From assembly GCF_014192335.1 (NCBI RefSeq), contig NZ_JACHXU010000035.1:1-64000 (forward strand): 64,000 nt of DNA. Direction: 5' to 3'. Under the pieces are notes generated by a model. That model did not search any database. It was not told the origin of the DNA and was given only the letters and a program-made list of their open reading frames with translations. This document shows, one piece after another, positions 7,819 through 16,654 of this stretch (the first letter of the stretch is position 1; every line of letters begins with the position of its first letter). The position numbers and the translations under genes are program-made. The DNA is from Aporhodopirellula rubra. GTDB taxonomy: Bacteria > Planctomycetota > Planctomycetia > Pirellulales > Pirellulaceae.

Positions 7819-9939
7819 ATGTCATTGCTGTCTGATTTTTCTCTCTTCGCCTCGCTCCTGGCGGCGACCGATGAACCCGGTTTCCTCGCCTCGCTCCTGA
7901 GCGGCACGTGGTTGTGGACAAAGGTGCTCGTGGGCATCGGATTGGTCATCTTCGTCCACGAATTGGGGCACTTCCTCGCCGCCAAACTGTTCGGCGTGAA
8001 GTGTGAAAAGTTCTACGTCGGCTTCGACGTGCCGCTACAACTCGGGCCGATCAAATTCCCACGAACGCTCGGTAAGTTCACCTACGGCGAGACGGAGTAC
8101 GGGATCGGGATCATCCCGCTAGGCGGCTACGTCAAAATGCTCGGCCAGGACGATGATCCTCGGAAAGCCGAAGAGGAAGCCAAGCGGATCCGCGAAGGCG
8201 GCGAGGACGGCGAACCAGGCAAACTCGACCCACGAAGCTATCCCGCCAAAACCGTTTGGCAGCGGATGGTCATCATTAGTGCTGGTGTTGTGATGAACGT
8301 CATCACCGGGATCCTCTTTGCCGCGATCGCTTACTTCTATGGTGTGCCTTACACGCCGGCGATCGTTGGTGGCGTGACGCCCGGCGGCGCCGCATGGACC
8401 GCGGGTGTTCAACCCGGTGGGTTGGTGACGTCGATCGCGAATTCCGAAGACGATGATCAGATGCATTTCACCAAAATGCAGACCGCGATCATGACCGAGG
8501 GAATGGACAAACCCGACCAACCGATCCTGGTGCGTTTTTCCTACGGGAAAGAATCGCGTGAATACTCGCTGATGCCGCAACCGCACCCGCTCGAACCGAG
8601 CCTGCGGATGATCGGTATCCACGGGCCGATTAGCGGCAATTTGCTGCGATCGATCTACGCGATGCCCGGCAGTTCGGCGGCTGAAGTCTTGACCGATGGC
8701 GACGCGGGAGCCCAGGTCATCGGATGGAACGGAACCCCCGTCGACCGCGAATCGATGATGCCGATTGCGCCATTGCTCAACGAGATTTACAGCCAACCTT
8801 CCGAACCGATCAGCCTGACGCTATTGCGAGCCGACGGAACTGAAAACACTGTCAACCTCGCGCCACAGTCAGAGAAGGATTTCGGCATTCGTTTCCGTAT
8901 CGGAAAAATCACCTCACTGATAAAGGACGGCCCCGCCGAGGTCGCCGGATTCGAAGTCGGTGATCAGATCGTTGCGGTCAACGGTGACGAGTCCATCGAC
9001 GCATACACGCTCTTGCTGCGGTCATGGCCTGCGGGCGAAGACGTTGAATTCACGGTGCAGCGCGGCAGTGGTGACTCCGCTGAAACAAAGACAATCACCG
9101 TCACGCCGAACGAAGGTTTTCAGACCAAGCCGCCTGTTTCTGAGCTCGGCGAAACGATGGCCAGCACTCCGCTCGGTTTGGCGTACAACCCGACCACGAT
9201 CGTCGAATCGGTCACGCAAAGCGACAGCCCGTTGCAGGCCGGCGACGAAGTGAAAGAGGTGCGAATCCGTTTCCCCGATCAAGCCGCACGTGACGCATTG
9301 GCTCGTCAACTCGGCGAAGCGACCATGACCAAACTCACTGAAGGGTGGGAACTCGGTGCGACCATGCCGCTGGGAATCCTGATGGAAACGGTGCAGGTCC
9401 TGCCCGTCGATAGCGAAGTGTTGGTCAAGGCGACACGCCCGCCTGAAGGATCGGTCATCGAAGCAACGCTGAAAGTGCAAACGTCCGGTCGCAATTGGTA
9501 CGAACGAGGTCTGAACTTCAGCGACGTCGAACAGATTCAAACCGCTGACTCGTTCGGCAACGCCCTGGCCTTGGGACTGCGAGAAGGAATCCGCGGCCTC
9601 GAAAACGTCGGCCGGTTCCTCGGCATGCTGGTGTCGGGCAAAGTGCAAGCGAAGTTCCTCGGTGGTCCGATCCGCATCGCTCAAATGGCGAGTTACGAAG
9701 CCGAACGTGGGATTTCGGCGCAGTTGCTTTTCCTGACCATGCTCAGCATGAACTTGGCGATCCTGAACTTCTTGCCGATTCCGGCTCTCGACGGAGGGCA
9801 CATGCTGTTCTTGATCGCTGAAGCCATTCGTGGCAAGAAGCTGGACGAGGCGTTGGAGATGCGGCTCACCTTCGCGGGAGTGCTCGCGTTGTTGGCGCTG
9901 ATGATCTTTGTGTTCGCGAATGACATTTTGCACCTGTAG
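7819..9939 (+). CDS. rseP: RseP-type site-2 (intramembrane) zinc metalloprotease with several PDZ domains
   Basis: Cleaves transmembrane substrates such as anti-sigma factors within the membrane. 706 residues against about 450 in E. coli. HELGH zinc motif at 47-51 in the first membrane helix, and the second signature NFLPIPALDGGH (650-661) with the LDGG Asp, followed by a C-terminal membrane helix. Between them are about 600 residues that include a further membrane helix near 150-172, then at least three PDZ-like units: around 180-260 (GGVTPGGAAWTAGVQPGG), 270-355, and a very clear one at 365-440 (KDGPAEVAGFEVGDQIVAVNG). A fourth degenerate unit may follow. The extra length is the oddity. Likely co-transcribed with dxr. 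Confidence 0.94.
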   Translation: MSLLSDFSLFASLLAATDEPGFLASLLSGTWLWTKVLVGIGLVIFVHELGHFLAAKLFGVKCEKFYVGFDVPLQLGPIKFPRTLGKFTYGETEYGIGIIPLGGYVKMLGQDDDPRKAEEEAKRIREGGEDGEPGKLDPRSYPAKTVWQRMVIISAGVVMNVITGILFAAIAYFYGVPYTPAIVGGVTPGGAAWTAGVQPGGLVTSIANSEDDDQMHFTKMQTAIMTEGMDKPDQPILVRFSYGKESREYSLMPQPHPLEPSLRMIGIHGPISGNLLRSIYAMPGSSAAEVLTDGDAGAQVIGWNGTPVDRESMMPIAPLLNEIYSQPSEPISLTLLRADGTENTVNLAPQSEKDFGIRFRIGKITSLIKDGPAEVAGFEVGDQIVAVNGDESIDAYTLLLRSWPAGEDVEFTVQRGSGDSAETKTITVTPNEGFQTKPPVSELGETMASTPLGLAYNPTTIVESVTQSDSPLQAGDEVKEVRIRFPDQAARDALARQLGEATMTKLTEGWELGATMPLGILMETVQVLPVDSEVLVKATRPPEGSVIEATLKVQTSGRNWYERGLNFSDVEQIQTADSFGNALALGLREGIRGLENVGRFLGMLVSGKVQAKFLGGPIRIAQMASYEAERGISAQLLFLTMLSMNLAILNFLPIPALDGGHMLFLIAEAIRGKKLDEALEMRLTFAGVLALLALMIFVFANDILHL

Positions 9940-10391
9940 TAGGGGCAGGTTGCAGGTTACTGCTGGCTGTTGTTGGTTGCTGCTGTTGTTGGGTGGTGGG
10001 CCGCGTGTTGGTTAGCGTTGCGGCCTTTTGAGGCCTGGTCATTGGCCGGCATGTTGCTGCCGTGAATCACTGCGTGCCGGTGTGTTGGCTTTTGATCGGG
10101 TGAAAAAAATTCCGTTTTGTTCACCACCTGGTTTGGCGGGTGGCGGATTGCGGGGCTCTGAAATGCCGCTTTTTCCGCTGGAATGGCGTGAAACTGGAGT
10201 GCCGAACGGCTGATTTCAGTTTCACGATTTCGGCCTTTCGGAAAAATCCCCAATTCGGCTAAAGTTCCCGCTGGAAATAAACACGGCGCAGGAACCCGCT
10301 CTGAGCAGGACAGCCCAGAACCTTCGCCAATGTCGGCCGGCCCATTTTGAGGCGTCGGTCGCTCGCACCCAAGGAATGGAGCGTTTGCACG
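9940..10391. other. Intergenic region with G/T-rich tract and a 10-bp inverted repeat
   Basis: About 450 bases with no convincing gene. The first 90 bases after rseP are a G/T-rich, CTG/TTG-like low-complexity tract. Further on is a perfect inverted repeat (see 10187-10226). No promoter could be assigned for the giant gene that follows. Confidence 0.6.
10187..10226. repeat. 10-bp inverted repeat upstream of the SMC-like gene
   Basis: CGTGAAACTG (10187-10196) and CAGTTTCACG (10217-10226) enclose 20 bases with a small inner GCC/GGC stem. It may be a terminator without a T run, or an operator; only the symmetry is seen. Confidence 0.5.
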
Positions 10392-13300
10392 ATGTTGTTG
10401 GATCGAATTGAAATCGACAGTCATGGCCCGTTGAGCCGAGTCGAAATAGGCCCCCTTTCGCACCACTTGAACGTGCTCGTCGGTGCTCCAGGTTCCGGCA
10501 AGACTGCGATCTGTCGATTCGTTCGCGACTCACTGATCGATCGTGAATATCCCCGCGGAATGCTGAGCGGATCGGCCGGGCGAGTCGTTTGGGTTGACCA
10601 AAACGGCTGGATTCACTGCCGCCGCGAACAAGACGGCACCCCCGGTGGTCGCCGCAGCGTTGAGTTCGAACCACGCAGCGAAACGGCTGGGATTTGGGAC
10701 GGCTACACCGAAGGTTGGTTCGACGGACCCGCCGCCAACGATCTCCACCGCGACACGGCGTTCCGTGCGGACATTGCATCGCAAACGGCATCCTCGTATC
10801 GATCGTCGCTCGCGTCACGGTCACTTGGCGGGATCCGCATTCCCGAATCCATCGTCGATGGCGTGATGGTCGACACTACCGTCAGCAGCGTCTCGCGAGT
10901 GGTTGCGTCCTGCGTCGCCGCGGGGCTCGATCGCGAAGACCTCGCTCGCCTGCCGTTCGAAAACGAAACCGCCCAATACGCTCAGTACGGATTGGCCGAC
11001 AACGATCATCGTGACCGCGACGATCAACACCGCCGAACACTCCGCAGCGAACTCGCGGACGTCGAAGCCGAACTGGCTAAGCTCAACGCGGTCGCACAAC
11101 GCTATCGCTCCGACGAGCACGTTTCTGCAACCGTCGGTGCTGACATTGAACGGCTCGGCCTCGAGCGAGCCGAATGTGTTCGTCGCCGAGATGATTTGGT
11201 CGCGCGTCGCGAAGCGGCTATTCGCGTTCGCAGTCACTACCACGCTCCGGTCGTTCCTTACACGAGTCCGTTTGGACCGATCGACGCACGTTACGGTGAG
11301 CCCGGTTACAACCCGACCGTTGCCGCCTCTGCCGGGACATGGGACGCCAACGCACCTCGTCTTCGCGTGCTTCATCAACGTGCTGATTCATTGCGGTCGC
11401 GTGCCGCGGAGCTACAGCGCTGGATTGCCGAGCTCGATTCGCAGTCCCACTCACGCTCTGCGTATGACGCGTCGCTGCATGGTGGGCTCGATCTCCATGC
11501 ATCCGATTACACACTCCCACGCCACTGGCAAACGACGTCGTCAGATCACTTGCAGAATCGCATCCGGCAAGCGGACCGCGAAATCGTTTCGCTTCGCCGT
11601 GTGCTCGCTGATGTTCGTGGATTGCGTGACCTGCTCGGTGCGACGATGCGATCGGCAACGCCGCACGTTGATTCGTACGACTGGCTCAACGACAGTTGGA
11701 TGCGTGGACGCCGGTACGATCATTTTGTCCGTGCGATGGATCATTACCGCAGCGACCGGCCTTGGGGCGATTTCTACAATCATGCCTATCAATCGCTGCG
11801 ACCGGTTGATGATCTCGCGATGCGAATCGAAGCCACCACCCGGCATCTCGATTGGTTGCTTTCGCGATTCGATATGCCTGGGGCAACCATCGACTCACGC
11901 ACCGCAGATCCTTACACGTGGATTTACGAAAACGAACGCGGCGGAACCATCGAAGCCTCGCTTCGCCGTGTCCGAGATCAACTTCGCCAACGCGACTACT
12001 TGAGTGCCTCTCACCTCGACTCGACGATCGTTGAACTGACACGGTCGCTCGACCACCTGATGGTCCACCGTCGGCGTGTCGTCGATTCGCTCGCCTCGCA
12101 ACACGGCAATTGGAAGCGTGACTTCGCCGGTCTTTCCGGTCATCAACTCGATTGGGTCAGCGAACGCCGCGCCGCGAACGAAGAGCTCGCCAGCATCGAA
12201 AACGAACTGCGTCGTGTCCTTGATCAAACCGCGACCCTGCGTCACTCGCAGCGATATCTTCCGATCGTTGATCCGATTTACCCGATCGGTATGGGATCCG
12301 TCCCAGGTGCTTACGCAACTCCAGGGCTTTACACGGGCATTGACCAAGGCCAGTCGGAGTCGCTGCGTGCCGAAGTCCGATCAATGGACGCAGAGATTTC
12401 GCGTTGCAATCAACGGCTCAGCGAAATCGACGTTCAGATTCGGTCGCTGCGTTCGCGTCCCGTCGCTGTTGCCGTGCCGAACGACGAGATCGCTCGTTTG
12501 CGTCAACGCCGCGAAGAAATTATCGCTGAACTTAACCGCTATCGTCCCGTCACTCGGCGTGAGTCGTCTCTCGCGGAACTCGCCAGTCGCTGGTTGATTC
12601 GTCTTTCGGGCGGTCAGCATCGTGTGATCCGGTGGACCGTATCCGCAACCGCGACCGACCCTTACACCACGCTCGACGCGACCACCGGTGAAGCAGCACG
12701 CTATCGTGACGCTGCGGTAAGCGGACGTGCCGAAGGTCGACGCGTGAACGTTTCGATCGATAACATTGACGAACGCAATGTGACCGCAGCCACTCGTGCG
12801 GTTGCTTGTTTGGCGACTCGCATGGCCGCCGGCGAATTGCTCGGCCGTATGGGCCACGCGATTCCGCTCGTGCTCGAAACGCATCGCGAAATCTTTGCCG
12901 CACGCGATCCGCAATCGTATTCCGCGGACGGGTGTCATCACGCCGCTCACCCGGAAGCCTATCAGCACTGGACTCGCGAAGGCATTAGCGGCGACACGAT
13001 TGCTTCGGCATTCGCAGATTACGCTGCCGCAGGTCGTCAGCTGTTGGTGCTGACCGAACACGCTCCCCTCGCCGACGTGCTGCGTCGATCTGGGGCTCGG
13101 CACTTTGCCCTGCACACGCAACGGATCGTGCACCCGCATCGTCCGCTTTGGCGCGATGGCGAACGCCACGATCGTTATACCGGCCCTCACGCGATCAACG
13201 TTGACGGCATGCCCGCTCAAGGTGGATCGAATGAAATGGATTGGACCGACGCCGGTTCGGTCAACCGAGCGTTCGATCGAGCATGGCGTGACAGCGCCGG

Positions 13301-15071
13301 CCTTCGCGACGAAGCGTCGTACTGTGCGGCCGCGACCGACACGCCCGCAGCCGGTGCCGCCTATCGCGACGGCTATTACTACTCCGACCAAAGCTCAACG
13401 TATCCGGTCGCTTCGGAGACCACCGAAGTCCGGCATGCGGCCGCGGGCCAGCTGGTTTCGCAGAGTTTGACTGCACGACATAACGCACCGGGCGAAACGG
13501 ACACTCCCGAAGTTCCGTTCTTCCTGACCGTCGACAGCCCCATCGATGCCGCACCCTCGATCGATGCCGTCGCTGCACAACGGCTTCGCCGAATCGGGAT
13601 TTCGCACATCACTCACTTGATGAATCAAGACAGCAATCGCCTCGCCGACACCCTCGGCCTTGCGGGAGTGGATGCCAAGACGGTTCGTCGCTGGCAATCG
13701 GAATGTCGATTGATGTGCCGCGTGCCGCAGTTGCGTGGTTTCGATGCTCGCGTCCTGGTGGGTTGCGGTATCACGGATCCAGCTCAATTGGCCGCGATTC
13801 ATCCGACCGATCTGCTCGATCGCGTGAAGACTTTCTTGGCTACCGAGCGTGGGCAACGCATCTTGTTGTCCGGCACAAGTTACGAGTTGTCTCGCATCAC
13901 CAGTTGGATCGCGTCGGCGAACCAAAGCGTCCATACCTACACCCGTTCGCGTACCGTTGACGGTCGCCGAGTCCGCACTCGCGTGATCCGCGAAGACGGT
14001 GATGCAACCTACGAATCCACATCACGCTCGAAATCGACGCCTCGAACGCGTTACGTCGAAAACAACGACGTGTACCTGACCGACGATGATTTCGATCAAG
14101 AGCGATATGAAGTCGAAGTCGAACGTCGCGCTGATCGCATTGTGAGCGACCTCGACGAACTCGCCCGTGACTACGACAGCAGCTACGATGGCGGCTCGCA
14201 ATCGAATCGCTCAAGTGGTGCTGCCGGAACGTCGTCCTCACGTTCGTACCGATCCTCAAGGTCGTCGCGGAACGGAGGAGAGCGATCCTCACGGTCATCG
14301 AACAGTTCCCGCTCGAGTTCGTCATCGGATCGCGACCGCGTTCGCAGTGAGCGAGAGTCCCGTCGCCGTAGCGAATCCAATCGTGAGCGTTCCGATCGTG
14401 ACCGAACACGGTCGAGTCGCAGCGAACGAGAAAGCCGTAGCACCGTTCGCAGCGAAGGCGGTGACCGTGACTCAAACCGATCCGGCATCCGCAGTTCCGC
14501 GTCGGAGAGTAATCGGACCAACCGAGAGTCGAGTCGCAGTTCTTCATACGACCGTGATAGTCGCGAACGAAGCGGTCGCGGCGAAAGCTACAGCAGTCGG
14601 TCGAGCGAATCGACGGAAACTGGCGAACGCGTACTCAAGTTCTATCTCGAACGAGCCAGCGACGTGGTCGACGCACCATCGATCGGTCCACGCATGGCTG
14701 AACGGTTAAACAAGATCGGTATCTACACCGTGGACGATCTGTTGCAGGCCGATGCTGAAGAAATTGCAGAAGGACTTAGTCACCGCCGAATCGATGCCGC
14801 GACTGTCCTGGAGTGGCAACAACAGGCGACTTTGGTATGTCGCGTGCCGATGATGCGAGGGCACGACGCACAGTTTCTCGTCGCTGCGGGCGTCACCACA
14901 CCGGAAGAACTCGCCAGCAGCGAGCCCGTCTCGCTGTTCGCGACCGTTGAAACAATCGCCCACTCCAACGAAGGCAAGCGTATCGTTCGCGGAGGCAAAT
15001 TGCCTGACCTCGAAGAAGTCACCGAGTGGATCGAATATGCCTCAGAGCATCGACCGCTCAAGGCCGCCTAA
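10392..15071 (+). CDS. Giant SMC/ABC-like ATPase with two DUF4332-like (HhH) domains and an Arg/Ser-rich linker
   Basis: 1559 residues from the ATG at 10392; the in-frame ATG at 10347 only adds a basic tail. N-terminus: Walker A GAPGSGKT (31-38) just after a short strand, as in SMC/RecN/Rad50 ATPases. Residues about 200-720 are Arg/Glu/Leu-rich with heptad-like stretches, the expected coiled-coil arms. An ABC signature LSGGQ follows at 738-742, a degenerate Walker B candidate IPLVLETH at 824-831, and an H-loop-like LLVLTEH at 884-890. The C-terminus has two homologous domains, about 1044-1180 and 1416-1559, each with an SIDAVAAQRLRRIGI / SIGPRMAERLNKIGI helix-hairpin-helix and a CRVPxxRGxDAxxLVxxG core, matching the DUF4332 type. 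Between them, residues about 1262-1414 are almost entirely Arg, Ser, Asp, Glu and Asn. Predicted role: DNA- or nucleoid-associated ATPase; substrate unknown. Confidence 0.8.
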   Translation: MLLDRIEIDSHGPLSRVEIGPLSHHLNVLVGAPGSGKTAICRFVRDSLIDREYPRGMLSGSAGRVVWVDQNGWIHCRREQDGTPGGRRSVEFEPRSETAGIWDGYTEGWFDGPAANDLHRDTAFRADIASQTASSYRSSLASRSLGGIRIPESIVDGVMVDTTVSSVSRVVASCVAAGLDREDLARLPFENETAQYAQYGLADNDHRDRDDQHRRTLRSELADVEAELAKLNAVAQRYRSDEHVSATVGADIERLGLERAECVRRRDDLVARREAAIRVRSHYHAPVVPYTSPFGPIDARYGEPGYNPTVAASAGTWDANAPRLRVLHQRADSLRSRAAELQRWIAELDSQSHSRSAYDASLHGGLDLHASDYTLPRHWQTTSSDHLQNRIRQADREIVSLRRVLADVRGLRDLLGATMRSATPHVDSYDWLNDSWMRGRRYDHFVRAMDHYRSDRPWGDFYNHAYQSLRPVDDLAMRIEATTRHLDWLLSRFDMPGATIDSRTADPYTWIYENERGGTIEASLRRVRDQLRQRDYLSASHLDSTIVELTRSLDHLMVHRRRVVDSLASQHGNWKRDFAGLSGHQLDWVSERRAANEELASIENELRRVLDQTATLRHSQRYLPIVDPIYPIGMGSVPGAYATPGLYTGIDQGQSESLRAEVRSMDAEISRCNQRLSEIDVQIRSLRSRPVAVAVPNDEIARLRQRREEIIAELNRYRPVTRRESSLAELASRWLIRLSGGQHRVIRWTVSATATDPYTTLDATTGEAARYRDAAVSGRAEGRRVNVSIDNIDERNVTAATRAVACLATRMAAGELLGRMGHAIPLVLETHREIFAARDPQSYSADGCHHAAHPEAYQHWTREGISGDTIASAFADYAAAGRQLLVLTEHAPLADVLRRSGARHFALHTQRIVHPHRPLWRDGERHDRYTGPHAINVDGMPAQGGSNEMDWTDAGSVNRAFDRAWRDSAGLRDEASYCAAATDTPAAGAAYRDGYYYSDQSSTYPVASETTEVRHAAAGQLVSQSLTARHNAPGETDTPEVPFFLTVDSPIDAAPSIDAVAAQRLRRIGISHITHLMNQDSNRLADTLGLAGVDAKTVRRWQSECRLMCRVPQLRGFDARVLVGCGITDPAQLAAIHPTDLLDRVKTFLATERGQRILLSGTSYELSRITSWIASANQSVHTYTRSRTVDGRRVRTRVIREDGDATYESTSRSKSTPRTRYVENNDVYLTDDDFDQERYEVEVERRADRIVSDLDELARDYDSSYDGGSQSNRSSGAAGTSSSRSYRSSRSSRNGGERSSRSSNSSRSSSSSDRDRVRSERESRRRSESNRERSDRDRTRSSRSERESRSTVRSEGGDRDSNRSGIRSSASESNRTNRESSRSSSYDRDSRERSGRGESYSSRSSESTETGERVLKFYLERASDVVDAPSIGPRMAERLNKIGIYTVDDLLQADAEEIAEGLSHRRIDAATVLEWQQQATLVCRVPMMRGHDAQFLVAAGVTTPEELASSEPVSLFATVETIAHSNEGKRIVRGGKLPDLEEVTEWIEYASEHRPLKAA

Positions 15072-15101
15072 GCGGCAGCCTTCTAAGCATTCGCACGATC
15101 A

Positions 15102-15143
15102 AAGATCGTCTTGTTGACCGATTAGGCCAGCAGACGATCTTTT
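15102..15143. terminator. Possible bidirectional terminator between convergent genes
   Basis: AAAGATCGTC (15102-15111) and GACGATCTTT (15134-15143) form a perfect 10-bp stem with a 22-base loop, followed by T-rich sequence on the plus strand and preceded by A-rich sequence. It overlaps the last codons of the minus-strand gene ending at 15122. Confidence 0.45.
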
Positions 15144-16654
15144 ATCTTTTGTACCGGCTCGTTCCAGTTTCCGAATTCGGATTGCCGGCTGATGACGGTG
15201 TTGGGATACCACGGCGTTGAGTCGCCGCTCATTAGCCATCGCCAGTCCGGCACCCGTCCTAGCAGCAAGTGTGTTCGCACGCCGAGGGCTCCTGCGAGGT
15301 GCGCGATTGCCGTGTCGGTCGTCACCATCGCATCGAGGTTGCACAGCACCGCTGCGGTGTCCATGAACTGCCCGGTGGATTGATCGAGCGTGTTTGGCAG
15401 TCGGATGATCGAGGCGGCAAAGTCGACCTGGTCGAGTTGCTCGATCCCGTGACCGAACTGCATGTTGACGATGTCGAACGCATTGGACTCCACGATCGGG
15501 CGTAGTACCTCTAGCTCAACGCTGCGGTAGACGTCGGCGTGATGCTCACGGTTGCCTTGCCAGTTGATTCCGATCAGCGGTTTTGGTGCCCCGTCGCTCG
15601 CCGACTGCGGGCGATTTGATGCGAGCCAATCGCCCCAGTGCTTGATCGATAGGTCTGACACGTTGAGGTATCCGGAGACCCGCGACGGATTCGAGTGCTC
15701 GCTTATCGCAATCTCATTCGACGTGGACCCTTCGTCCGCAAACAGCGACTCGCCGAAAAACATTTGCTGGTCGCGTTGGTAGAGCCCGTCGAGGATTTCC
15801 AGAAACGAGCCTTGGAATTCCGCTTGAGTCAGGCTGCCGTGCAGCATCGACATTCCGGCACTCAAAACGTCGCCACTGTTTGCGGCCGGCAGCACATCCG
15901 CGACAAGCTCATCCACCCCGGGCGCCGATGAGAACAGCGGGATCAGTTTCTCGTTGCAGATCACAATGACCGTTGCCCCTGCCTCTTTGAGCGCCGACGC
16001 AACGCGAATGAAATGGATCGCATCGCCGAGGCCTTGTTCGGGATAGATCGCCACGACGCGATTCGCGAGCGGTTCCCCTGCCCACACCGGCACGTGGATG
16101 CCTGTCACTCGCCATGCTTCCGCGACGGCAGGTCGGCCGACGCCTGGCATTTGCCAGCGCCAACGGAACTCAGCAAAGCCGCGTTGGTAGTCGCCCATCA
16201 GCAATGAGATCACACCGAGATTGCGGTGCAGTTCTGCATTCTTGGGATCGATTTCGAGCCCTTGGGCGTACCATTTCAAGCCACGCTCGACGTCACCGTT
16301 CCAGACCCACAGGGTGCCACGGTTTTTCAGTGCCGAGAGATAGCCTGGTTGTTGCTCGAGCGATTTCGCGAAGCAGTTTTCCGCTTCCTCGATTTCGCCC
16401 AGCATCCTCAAGGAGTTACCGAGGTTGTTCCAGGCGATCGGAAATTGGCTTTTGATAGCCAACGCTCGTCGATAGGAGTCGACCGATCCGGCGAAATCTC
16501 GCAGATCGAACTGAGCAATCCCGAGATACACCCACGCTTCGGCAGAGTCCGGGATTTGATCTAAAACGCCGCGATACAATTGCATCGCGGCGGGGACGTT
16601 TCCACTTTGGTGAATCTGCCAGCCTTGCTGAAGAACTTCGCCAATTGATGGCAT
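15122..16654 (-). CDS. TPR protein with C-terminal glycosyltransferase-like (GT-B) domain
   Basis: 510 residues. Residues 1-150 contain about four tetratricopeptide units with typical signatures (AWVYLGIAQFDLRDFAGSV, AWNNLGNSLRMLGEIEEAE, HRNLGVISLLMGDYQRG). From about 190 on, the sequence has the features of TPR-linked glycosyltransferases: VVAIYPEQGLGDAIHFIR (GLGD loop) and near the end VTTDTAIAHLAGALGVRTHLLL, a nucleotide-sugar-site-like motif as in heptosyltransferase/GT9 and SPINDLY-like enzymes. Start ATG 16654 overlaps the rpoD stop (TAATG), so translation is probably coupled to rpoD. Substrate unknown; protein or envelope glycosylation is plausible. Confidence 0.85.
   Translation of the reverse strand: MPSIGEVLQQGWQIHQSGNVPAAMQLYRGVLDQIPDSAEAWVYLGIAQFDLRDFAGSVDSYRRALAIKSQFPIAWNNLGNSLRMLGEIEEAENCFAKSLEQQPGYLSALKNRGTLWVWNGDVERGLKWYAQGLEIDPKNAELHRNLGVISLLMGDYQRGFAEFRWRWQMPGVGRPAVAEAWRVTGIHVPVWAGEPLANRVVAIYPEQGLGDAIHFIRVASALKEAGATVIVICNEKLIPLFSSAPGVDELVADVLPAANSGDVLSAGMSMLHGSLTQAEFQGSFLEILDGLYQRDQQMFFGESLFADEGSTSNEIAISEHSNPSRVSGYLNVSDLSIKHWGDWLASNRPQSASDGAPKPLIGINWQGNREHHADVYRSVELEVLRPIVESNAFDIVNMQFGHGIEQLDQVDFAASIIRLPNTLDQSTGQFMDTAAVLCNLDAMVTTDTAIAHLAGALGVRTHLLLGRVPDWRWLMSGDSTPWYPNTVISRQSEFGNWNEPVQKIKDRLLA

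Noticed and set aside
9957-10466. Minus-strand frame of 169 codons upstream of the SMC-like gene
   Set aside because: Runs across low-complexity G/T sequence into the SMC-like gene; no domain or start signal.
12381-13391. Minus-strand frame of 336 codons inside the SMC-like gene
   Set aside because: The plus strand has the ABC signature and H-loop at this place.
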